A stretch of 39,587 nt of DNA from Bacteroidales bacterium UBA5371 (GTDB lineage: Bacteria > Bacteroidota > Bacteroidia > Bacteroidales > P3): the NCBI GenBank assembly GCA_002407855.1, contig DHPF01000005.1, positions 1,456-41,042 on the forward strand, given 5' to 3'. Shown piece by piece: positions 33,357-39,587 of the stretch. A program made the position numbers and the translations under genes. Below the pieces are notes generated by a model. That model was not told where the DNA came from. It made no database searches and saw nothing but the letters and a program-made list of their open reading frames with translations. Each line of letters begins with the position of its first letter. Position 1 is the stretch's first letter.

Positions 33357-33538
33357 CACAAAAACTTAAATATTACACCATTTAAACAAAATGAGAAGAG
33401 TTTTCCCGTCTAAATATCTTTATTAGTCCTTATCTATTTTATAGTTTTTGAGAAGATAATTTGTAAAATTAGACGTTAGAATAAAGAGCCTATCTTTAAA
33501 AACTTTGTTTGTTTTATCTTTATTTAGAAAAATTAATG

Positions 33539-33546
33539 TACTTTTG
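33539..33546 (+). promoter_or_regulatory. Promoter -7 element before the secreted protein-ftsK-lolA genes
   Basis: TACTTTTG matches TAnnTTTG, 42 bases before the ATG at 33589. No convincing TTTG at the -33 distance. The rest of the 33357-33588 spacer shows nothing else clear. Confidence 0.55.
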
Positions 33547-33588
33547 TAGGTCAATACGATTTATTTATTAACAATAAAAATAAAAACA

Positions 33589-34287
33589 ATGAAAAAATTA
33601 ATTGTATCAATCTGTTTGATGTTAGCAATTGGCTTATTTGCATCACAGCTTTACGCACAACAAGGACAATTCAAAGGTATTGTTAAATACACATTAACTT
33701 GGGAGGGCGATGTTCCACAAGGAGTTCCAACAACTTTTGAAGTAAAAGTATTTGAACAACAATCAGCTTTTAACGATATGTTTGCCGGTTGTAAGGTTCT
33801 TACTAATGCAAACAATGGTATATCATACGCTTTGTTTGATTTCTCACAAGTGCCACTTGAAGGAGCAACAGGCAAATGGTATATTAAAGACAAATTAGAA
33901 CCAAAAGATGCTGAGAAAGTAAAGTATGAAGTTACTTCTGAAACAAAAGAAATTGCTGGAAAGAAAGTAAAGAAAGTAAATGTTACATTCAAAGAAGAAG
34001 ATGGAACAGAGAAAAAAGAAGAAATTTGGATGTGTGATGAGATAGGCCCTAAACAAGACCTAAGATTTTACCCAGGTTTACCAGGAATGGCTTTTGAATT
34101 CCCTGTTGATTTAGACAAATACAAAATCGTCTTTAAGGTTATTGAAATAATTGAAGGAGGAAAGGTTGAAAAGGCTGATATGTTGCTCCCAACAGGTTAT
34201 GAAGAAGTAACTATGGAAGAGTTTCAAGAAATTATTTCAATAATTGTTAAAGAATACGGCGGCGGACAAGAATCTGATGATATATAA
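33589..34287 (+). CDS. Secreted protein of unknown function
   Basis: 232 residues, not recognised with certainty. A signal peptide (1-23, MKKLIVSICLMLAIGLFASQ..., cleavage after YAQ) leads into a beta-rich, lysine/glutamate-rich mature protein (FKGIVKYTLTWEGDVPQG, AGKKVKKVNVTFKEEDGTEK, IWMCDEIGPKQDLRFYPGLP). The pattern of paired strands and the late PTGYEEVTMEEFQEI resemble Bacteroidota periplasmic GLPGLI/DUF4412-like proteins, but that is only an impression. There is no lipobox and no T9SS tail, so it is probably periplasmic. It lies 29 bases before ftsK and may be co-transcribed with it. Confidence 0.8.
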   Translation: MKKLIVSICLMLAIGLFASQLYAQQGQFKGIVKYTLTWEGDVPQGVPTTFEVKVFEQQSAFNDMFAGCKVLTNANNGISYALFDFSQVPLEGATGKWYIKDKLEPKDAEKVKYEVTSETKEIAGKKVKKVNVTFKEEDGTEKKEEIWMCDEIGPKQDLRFYPGLPGMAFEFPVDLDKYKIVFKVIEIIEGGKVEKADMLLPTGYEEVTMEEFQEIISIIVKEYGGGQESDDI

Positions 34288-34316
34288 TTAGAGATATATA
34301 AATTAGATAATACAAG

Positions 34317-36938
34317 GTGAAAAAGGATAATACAAAGAAGCCAAAATCTGATAATTTTAAAAAAGACATAAAAGAGAAGACCTCCGATAAAGAGAAACCT
34401 GCGAAAATGATTTCTTCCACACTTCGCAGTGATGTTTTCATTAGAGTACTTGGGACTTTCTTTGTACTACTATCTGTCTTTTTGCTTTTTTCTTTTATAT
34501 CCTTTTTCATCTCTTGGACAATAGATTATAATATTGTCAAATCCTCTTCTGCATTAGATATTTTGGTTGGTAATAAAGATATTGCCAATTGGGGAGGAGC
34601 AATTGGAGCTTTCCTATCTTATATATTAATTGTATCCACCTTTGGAGTTGCTTCATTTGGATATATCTTCATCCTTACTCTTATAGGATTGAAGCTCTTT
34701 GGATTAAAGATTAATAACTTCTTTAAGATAATTCTCTACACCCTAATCTTTATGCTATGGTTTTCTGTTGTTATAGGAGCTGTGGTTTATTTCTTAGATT
34801 TTGAAGGTTTATTTGAATTGGCTGGCATTGTTGGGATTTCCATCAACTCGTGGCTACATGGCTTTGCTGGGGAAATAGGTGCAATAATTATCATATTGTT
34901 TTTCTCAATTACTCTCCCGATGGTTATGTTTGGTGTTAAGTATTCTTTTGTTGGGAAATTATTTAAAAGAAAACCAAAAGAACCAAAAGAAAAGGTTGTA
35001 CAGCAAGAAAATGAAGTATTATTTGAAGATAGTAAAACAGAATCAAAAGACAGCGAATTAGAATCAAAAGATAAAAACGTAGAACTTGAAGATAATAATT
35101 TAGAATTTGAAGTTAATCCTACCGATATAGAACGTCCTAAAACATATAACAAGGACGGATTGACTGATAAAGAAAAAGATGAGCTCCTCCAATTTGAAAT
35201 AAAGCCTGGAGTTAGCAGACCGACTGCCCAAACAGAATTTCAAACAATTAATACTCAAAAACAAGAGCAAGAAATTAACAAGAATAACATTGTTAATATA
35301 GTTCCTTCGAATGACAATATTGATTTTGAAATAGAAACCTCAACAAAGGCAATTATTAATGAAGATTTAGACTTGGATGATGAAGATATTGCTTTGGAAC
35401 AACCAATTAAGAGAAACGACATTAACACCATTTACGACCCAAAAGAAGATTTATCAACATTTGAACTCCCTTCTACTGATTTCTTGATTAATTACGAAGA
35501 AAAGAACATAGAAGTTAAGCAGGAGGAACTTGTTGCCAACAAAGACAGGATTGTAAATACACTGAAAAATTACAGCATTGATATTTCCAAGATTGTGGCA
35601 ACTCCAGGACCAACAGTAACTCTTTATGAGATTGTTCCAGCTCCTGGAATTAGGATTTCGAAGATAAAGAACCTTGAAGATGATATTGCCTTGAGTCTTT
35701 CAGCACTTGGGATAAGAATTATTGCACCAATACCAGGAAGAGGGACAATTGGTATAGAGGTTCCTAACCAGCATCCACAAATTGTTTCAATGAAGACAAT
35801 GCTTAACTCTCCTGAATTCCTTAATTGCAAATATGATTTACCAATTGCTATTGGGATGACTATTTCAAACCTTCCTTATGTTGCAGACCTAACAAAGATG
35901 CCTCACCTTCTTATGGCAGGAGCAACTGGACAAGGGAAATCGGTTGGACTTAACGCAATAATTACTTCTCTTCTCTATAAGAAACACCCTGCCGAACTTA
36001 AATTTGTGATGGTTGACCCTAAGAAGGTTGAGCTATCACTTTATACTAAGATAGAAAGGCATTATCTTGCTAAGCTACCTGATTCGGAAGAGGCAATCAT
36101 AACCGATACAAGAAAGGTTGTTAGGACTCTTAACTCTCTTTGTATTGAAATGGATCAAAGATATGACCTATTAAAGAACGCACAAGTTAAGAACATTAAG
36201 GAGTACAATCCAAAATTCTGTTCAAGAAAGCTTAATCCGGAAGAAGGACATCGCTATTTACCATATATTGTTTTGGTTATTGATGAATTTGCCGATTTGA
36301 TTATGACAGCTGGAAAGGAAATAGAAATGCCTATTGCTCGCTTAGCTCAACTTGCACGTGCTGTTGGAATACATCTGATTATTGCAACACAACGCCCTTC
36401 AGTAAATATCATTACAGGTATTATCAAGGCTAACTTCCCTGCAAGAGTTGCATTTAGGGTAACCTCAAAGATTGACTCACGTACTATTCTTGATGCTTCT
36501 GGTGCTGACCAGCTAATTGGACGTGGAGATTTACTTCTTTCTGCAAATAATGATATGATACGTATTCAATGTGCCTTGATTGACACACAGGAAATTGAAC
36601 AAATGGCAGAGTTTATTGGTAACCAAAGAGGATACCCTGACACTTTCCTTCTACCTGAATACATTGATGAGAATGCAGAACCAAACAAGGAGTTTGACCC
36701 AAGACAGATTGATGATAAGTTTGAAGAGGCAGCAAGAATTATTGTTACTCTTCAACATGGCTCAACCTCCATTATTCAACGAAAACTATCTCTTGGCTAC
36801 AATAGGGCTGGAAGAATAATTGACCAATTGGAAGCAGCAGGAATTGTTGGAGCATTTGAAGGTTCAAAGGCAAGAGAAGTTAAGATAAAGACAGAGGCAG
36901 AACTTGAAGAACTATTAAGAGAATATTTAGGAAAATAA
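34317..36938 (+). CDS. ftsK: DNA translocase FtsK/SpoIIIE
   Basis: Septal motor that pumps chromosome ends into daughter cells and activates dimer resolution. The 873 residues start at a GTG (34317). Four membrane helices lie in about 38-215, then a Lys/Glu/Asp-rich linker (about 218-400), then the motor. Walker A is GATGQGKS (535-542) and Walker B is VLVIDEFADL with D656 and E657; RPSVNIITGIIKANFPARVA is the usual post-Walker block. The DNA-reading gamma domain (about 805-873) has GYNRAGRIIDQLEAAGIVG and KAREV. The N-terminal tail is very basic. lolA follows after 4 bases. Confidence 0.97.
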   Translation: MKKDNTKKPKSDNFKKDIKEKTSDKEKPAKMISSTLRSDVFIRVLGTFFVLLSVFLLFSFISFFISWTIDYNIVKSSSALDILVGNKDIANWGGAIGAFLSYILIVSTFGVASFGYIFILTLIGLKLFGLKINNFFKIILYTLIFMLWFSVVIGAVVYFLDFEGLFELAGIVGISINSWLHGFAGEIGAIIIILFFSITLPMVMFGVKYSFVGKLFKRKPKEPKEKVVQQENEVLFEDSKTESKDSELESKDKNVELEDNNLEFEVNPTDIERPKTYNKDGLTDKEKDELLQFEIKPGVSRPTAQTEFQTINTQKQEQEINKNNIVNIVPSNDNIDFEIETSTKAIINEDLDLDDEDIALEQPIKRNDINTIYDPKEDLSTFELPSTDFLINYEEKNIEVKQEELVANKDRIVNTLKNYSIDISKIVATPGPTVTLYEIVPAPGIRISKIKNLEDDIALSLSALGIRIIAPIPGRGTIGIEVPNQHPQIVSMKTMLNSPEFLNCKYDLPIAIGMTISNLPYVADLTKMPHLLMAGATGQGKSVGLNAIITSLLYKKHPAELKFVMVDPKKVELSLYTKIERHYLAKLPDSEEAIITDTRKVVRTLNSLCIEMDQRYDLLKNAQVKNIKEYNPKFCSRKLNPEEGHRYLPYIVLVIDEFADLIMTAGKEIEMPIARLAQLARAVGIHLIIATQRPSVNIITGIIKANFPARVAFRVTSKIDSRTILDASGADQLIGRGDLLLSANNDMIRIQCALIDTQEIEQMAEFIGNQRGYPDTFLLPEYIDENAEPNKEFDPRQIDDKFEEAARIIVTLQHGSTSIIQRKLSLGYNRAGRIIDQLEAAGIVGAFEGSKAREVKIKTEAELEELLREYLGK

Positions 36939-36942
36939 TACC

Positions 36943-37587
36943 ATGAAGAGAAGTGTTTTATTATTGATGTTTATATTTAGCTGTGGCTTGGTTTTCTCAC
37001 AGACAACCATAAAGGACGGAATGGTTATTGACCATAAGGCTGAAAAGATAGTAACTCAGGTGGCACAAAAGTTAAAGACAGATTCTCCAATAAGCATATC
37101 CTTTTCATTAATTGAGAAAGGCGTTAAGACAACTGGGCAGAAAGGTGAGTTTACATTTAGTGGGAATAAGTATTTTGGAGGCTTCTTAAACAATAGGATT
37201 TACTGCGACGGCGTATCTGTTTGGATTTATCAGCAGGAAATTGAAGAGGTAACAATCAACAGCGTTGAGGATTCACAAAACGACATCCTCAATATCTCAA
37301 AGTTTATTTCTGAGGCAAACACTAAGTTTCGTCCAAAGCTGATTAGGGAAGAAAGCGGAAACTATATTATTGACCTTACTCCAAAAACAAAGTCGGAGTT
37401 CTCAAAGGTAAGACTAAGGATAAACACTCAAACCAATAGGATTTCTTCTCTTGAAGTAAACTACCGCAATTCAAATTCCTATATATATAATATAACAAGC
37501 TACAAAACCAAGGTTCAGTTGAAGGATAGCGACTTTGTTTTTAACCCAAAGGACTATCCTTCGGCAAATATTGTTGATTTAAGATAA
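36943..37587 (+). CDS. lolA: LolA-family outer-membrane lipoprotein carrier
   Basis: Periplasmic chaperone that ferries lipoproteins to the outer membrane. It has 214 residues. The signal peptide (1-19, MKRSVLLLMFIFSCGLVFSQ) is followed by the LolA fold: SISFSLIEKGVKTTGQKGEF, FSGNKYFGGFLNNRIYCDGV, SVWIYQQEIEEVTINSVE and a C-terminal FVFNPKDYPSANIVDLR. Sequence divergence from proteobacterial LolA is normal in the phylum. It begins 4 bases after ftsK, a pairing often seen in Bacteroidota, so it is probably co-transcribed. It would serve lipoproteins such as the two found in this window. Confidence 0.9.
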   Translation: MKRSVLLLMFIFSCGLVFSQTTIKDGMVIDHKAEKIVTQVAQKLKTDSPISISFSLIEKGVKTTGQKGEFTFSGNKYFGGFLNNRIYCDGVSVWIYQQEIEEVTINSVEDSQNDILNISKFISEANTKFRPKLIREESGNYIIDLTPKTKSEFSKVRLRINTQTNRISSLEVNYRNSNSYIYNITSYKTKVQLKDSDFVFNPKDYPSANIVDLR

Positions 37588-37620
37588 GTCCACTTTTACT
37601 TTTTTACTATTACCTTTCAC

Positions 37621-38181
37621 TTATTGCTTATTATCTTTTTCCTTATCTAACTTTGGATGTCTTCCCCCACGATAATAAAGTTTTGACCAATACCTATCAT
37701 TCAAGCTCGTAATCACAACCCCTTGTGAAGTGGAAGTGTGAACAAAGGTATCGTCTTTTAGATAAATACCAACATGATTTACCTTCTTATTCTTGTTTCT
37801 GAAAAAGACCAAATCACCTTCTTTGAGCGAAGACTTTGAATCAATTGGCTCAAGCGACTTCTCCATTTGAGCAGCAGAGCGTGGAAGCATTATCCCATAA
37901 ACATCTTTATATACATTCTGAACAAATCCACTACAATCAACTCCCTTCTTAGTATTTCCACCCAAGCGATGAGGAGTACCAATCCAGCCTTCATAATAAT
38001 TTGCCAATGACCTGTCCTCTATCCTAACCTCTTCCTTCTTTATTGGCTTTGAAGTGTCTCTTTCATTGTCAAACTCTATCTCCCAAGCACTCTCTTCAGT
38101 AGAGGGTTTCTTAAGTAACGAACAGCTCGCAAAAGAAAAAACAATTACTATATATATAATGTATAGGGAAAACTTTCTCAT
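37621..38181 (-). CDS. NlpC/P60-family cell-wall hydrolase lipoprotein
   Basis: 186 residues from the ATG at 38179-38181. A longer frame to 38268 would run into the upstream gene and bury the signal peptide, so it is rejected. The signal MRKFSLYIIYIVIVFSFASC ends in lipobox FASC with acylated C20. The NlpC/P60 papain-like domain (about 58-178) has catalytic C83 (GVDCSGFVQNVY), H136 (KVNHVGIYL) and H148 (FVHTSTSQG). It probably cleaves peptidoglycan stem peptides, usually gamma-D-Glu-diaminopimelate bonds in this family, from the periplasm. It lies 10 bases after the yitT-like gene and converges on lolA, with no strong terminator visible in the 33-base gap. Confidence 0.93.
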   Translation of the reverse strand: MRKFSLYIIYIVIVFSFASCSLLKKPSTEESAWEIEFDNERDTSKPIKKEEVRIEDRSLANYYEGWIGTPHRLGGNTKKGVDCSGFVQNVYKDVYGIMLPRSAAQMEKSLEPIDSKSSLKEGDLVFFRNKNKKVNHVGIYLKDDTFVHTSTSQGVVITSLNDRYWSKLYYRGGRHPKLDKEKDNKQ

Positions 38182-38191
38182 AATAATATGT

Positions 38192-39118
38192 CTATTGAGA
38201 AATCTCCTTAAAGCCCTTACCCAAAATCTCACTGCTATCAATAACATTAATAAAGGCATCAGGGTCAATATCCTTTATTCCTTCTTTGAGCTTCACAAAC
38301 TGAGTTCTTGAAACAGTTGTGTAGATAATCTTCCTCTCCCTTCCTTCGTACATTCCCATACAATTAATACAAGTGCCACCACGGTTCAAGTCATTGAGAA
38401 TTGCATTACGAACCTCATCATACTTATCACTTACAATAAATAAAGTCTTATAGGTTTTAAGACCATCTATAATAATATCAATAATCTTACTCTCAATAAA
38501 GATTAGCAAAATAGAGTATATTGGCAAACGGAACTGCCCAAAAGCAAATAAAGTAGTAAGAGTAATGGTTGAATCAACAATCATAACTAAGGTCCCAAGA
38601 GATATTTTGGTGTACTTATTAAGTATCATAGCTATTATGTCACTGCCACCAGAAGTTGCACCAGACTTGAATATCAAACCAATGGCAACCCCATAAATCA
38701 ATCCCGCAATCAAAGTATTGAGGAAATAATCAGGCACAAAATTCAATCCACCAGCAACTGGATTCTCAATAAAACCATCATGAATAACCGGTGCATAGCC
38801 CCATGTCGTTTCCAAAATCCACACAAAACCCAATATCAAGAAGGTTGAAACAACAGTCTTAATCCCAAAACGAGGTCCCAAAATCCAAGTACCAATCAAA
38901 AGTAAAGGAATATCCATACAGAAAGCATAGTAGCTAATCTTCCATGGCCAAAGAGTGTTGAACACGTTAGCCAAACCATAGGTCCCACCAGGAGCCAAAC
39001 GATAAGGATTAACAAACATCACATCACCGGCTGCAAACAAAAAGCTCCCAATTAAAATCAGAGCATAAGCCTTAATCCATTGTTTTGAAAACAATTTTTC
39101 ATTCTTTTGAGTAGTCAT
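38192..39118 (-). CDS. YitT-family membrane protein with C-terminal DUF2179 domain
   Basis: 308 residues. Five to six membrane helices occupy about 14-215 (AYALILIGSFLFAAGDVMFV, FGIKTVVSTFLILGFVWILE, FLNTLIAGLIYGVAIGLIFK). The family signature KSGATSGGSDIIAMILNKYT is intact. The last 85 or so residues are a cytoplasmic domain of the DUF2179 type (TLFIVSDKYDEVRNAILNDL, RGGTCINCMGMYEGRERKII, DPDAFINVIDSSEILGKGF). The biochemical role of the family is not established. It is the first gene of a pair with the NlpC/P60 lipoprotein. Confidence 0.92.
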   Translation of the reverse strand: MTTQKNEKLFSKQWIKAYALILIGSFLFAAGDVMFVNPYRLAPGGTYGLANVFNTLWPWKISYYAFCMDIPLLLIGTWILGPRFGIKTVVSTFLILGFVWILETTWGYAPVIHDGFIENPVAGGLNFVPDYFLNTLIAGLIYGVAIGLIFKSGATSGGSDIIAMILNKYTKISLGTLVMIVDSTITLTTLFAFGQFRLPIYSILLIFIESKIIDIIIDGLKTYKTLFIVSDKYDEVRNAILNDLNRGGTCINCMGMYEGRERKIIYTTVSRTQFVKLKEGIKDIDPDAFINVIDSSEILGKGFKEISQ

Positions 39119-39154
39119 ATTTCTTCGTTCTATAATTTATAATTTAAAAGTTTG

Positions 39155-39162
39155 CAAAGATA
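39155..39162 (-). promoter_or_regulatory. Promoter -7 element of the yitT-like gene pair
   Basis: TATCTTTG on the minus strand is a perfect match to TAnnTTTG, 36 bases before the ATG at 39118. The -33 position falls inside a TAATGATAAATGG-type repeat and is a poor match. Confidence 0.6.
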
Positions 39163-39237
39163 ATAATAAATAATGATTAATGATAAATGGTTAATGATAA
39201 AGGATAAATTGTAGGGGCGAACTCAAAGGTTCGCCCT
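39163..39237. repeat. Dispersed-type element: TAATGATAAA repeats plus GGGCGAAC hairpin
   Basis: Short repeats of TTAATGATAAATGG type (39177-39208) lead into a GC-rich perfect hairpin, GGGCGAAC (39215-39222), loop TCAAAG, GTTCGCCC (39229-39236). Its base composition is quite unlike its surroundings. It resembles the small interspersed palindromic elements found in many Bacteroidota intergenic regions. No T run follows directly, so a terminator role is less likely. Confidence 0.65.
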
Positions 39238-39246
39238 TATTAATTT

Positions 39247-39371
39247 TGGCAAAAATATATATCTTATCTGGGCAAAAATATATTTCTAATATGGATAAAA
39301 ATATATAAAAATATGGATAAAAATATGGATAAAAATATATATATAAATCTGGATAAAAATATATATAAAAT
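39247..39371. repeat. AT-rich tandem array with about 22-bp period
   Basis: TGG-headed units start at 39247, 39269, 39292, 39314, 39326 and 39350 (TGGATAAAAATATATATA type). Spacings are 22, 23, 22, 12 and 24 bases; the 12-base step looks like a half unit. No gene is seen. Confidence 0.75.
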
Positions 39372-39482
39372 TACAAGTAAAAACTTAGGTTCGCACCTCA
39401 AGGTTGGACATATGAGAGTTTCAAGCCCACACAACGAAAACAAGCAAGACTCATTCATAAATTTCGCATAAAAAAACTCTAT

Positions 39483-39587
39483 TTCTTCGCATAAAACACA
39501 GAAATATTTCGGTGTTTTTCCGGTTTTTCTTCGGTGTTTTCCCGGTTTTTCTTCGGTGTTTTTCCGGTTTTTCTTCATATAAAACAC
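39483..39587. repeat. 22-bp tandem array at the right edge
   Basis: Three near-identical 22-base units start at 39508, 39530 and 39552 (TTCGGTGTTTTTCCGGTTTT type). They are bounded on both sides by TTCTTC.ATAAAACAC (39483-39500 and 39571-39587), which hints at a larger direct repeat that continues outside the window. The stretch between the arrays (39372-39482) shows no gene. Confidence 0.85.

Noticed and set aside
37588..37620. Terminator between lolA and the NlpC/P60 gene
   Set aside because: Only T-rich sequence without a convincing stem is present in the 33-base convergent gap.
38182..38268. Longer start for the NlpC/P60 gene
   Set aside because: It overlaps the upstream YitT-family gene and would hide a clean lipoprotein signal peptide starting at 38181.
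39264..39587. A minus-strand frame of 107 codons at the right edge
   Set aside because: It is composed of the two AT-rich and 22-bp arrays in translation (Phe/Ile/Tyr runs and Lys/Thr repeats) with no family resemblance.

Overview
The window is AT-rich and looks like a member of the Bacteroidota, most likely a Bacteroidales-type anaerobe. Four things point that way. Many genes carry the Bacteroidota sigma-ABfr promoter (TTTG, about 19-21 bases, then TAnnTTTG), and Shine-Dalgarno sequences are rarely obvious. One secreted protein ends in a type IX secretion (T9SS) type A sorting domain. The ribosomal protein order, with map between secY and infA and no tuf after fusA, fits the phylum. TonB, ExbBD, LolA and a small lipoprotein also have Bacteroidota-like forms. 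No species is claimed.

Layout. Positions 1-4974 (minus) hold the first 1658 codons of a giant secreted protein made of fibronectin III-like and adhesin-like modules. Its visible end is a tandem array of 276-bp (92-residue) repeats that runs off the window. A 570-bp spacer follows, with its promoter, an orphan hairpin and the terminator of the next operon. From 23676 down to 5545 (minus) lies one unbroken run of 33 translation and secretion genes, equivalent to the fused str, S10, spc and alpha operons (rpsL to rplQ, including fusA, secY, map, infA, rpmJ and rpoA). A leader of about 395 bp before rpsL carries two minus-strand promoters, a possible 28-codon ORF, and the divergent promoter of a rubredoxin gene (24072-24239, plus).

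From 24275 to 28590 (minus) come an exosortase-family gene and a likely operon of a T9SS-sorted fibronectin III protein, ExbB, ExbD and TonB. An 860-bp intergenic island (28591-29451) is full of 21-bp periodic repeats and ends at a tRNA-Asn gene with a textbook promoter and terminator. Then come tyrS (plus), a tiny lipoprotein (minus), an O-antigen ligase-like polymerase with a TPR tail (minus), and a plus-strand cluster of an unidentified secreted protein, FtsK and LolA. A minus-strand pair, a YitT-family membrane protein and an NlpC/P60 lipoprotein, follows. The window ends in a repeat-rich island of about 470 bp.

How it fits together. The core of the window is the protein synthesis and Sec export machinery. 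Around it sit envelope functions: T9SS cargo, TonB energy transduction, lipoprotein transport, cell-wall hydrolysis, surface polysaccharide assembly and chromosome segregation. The most unusual non-coding feature is that several intergenic islands contain degenerate direct repeats of different sequence but the same 21-22 bp period. Coding calls rest on recognising family motifs by eye; no database search was run.
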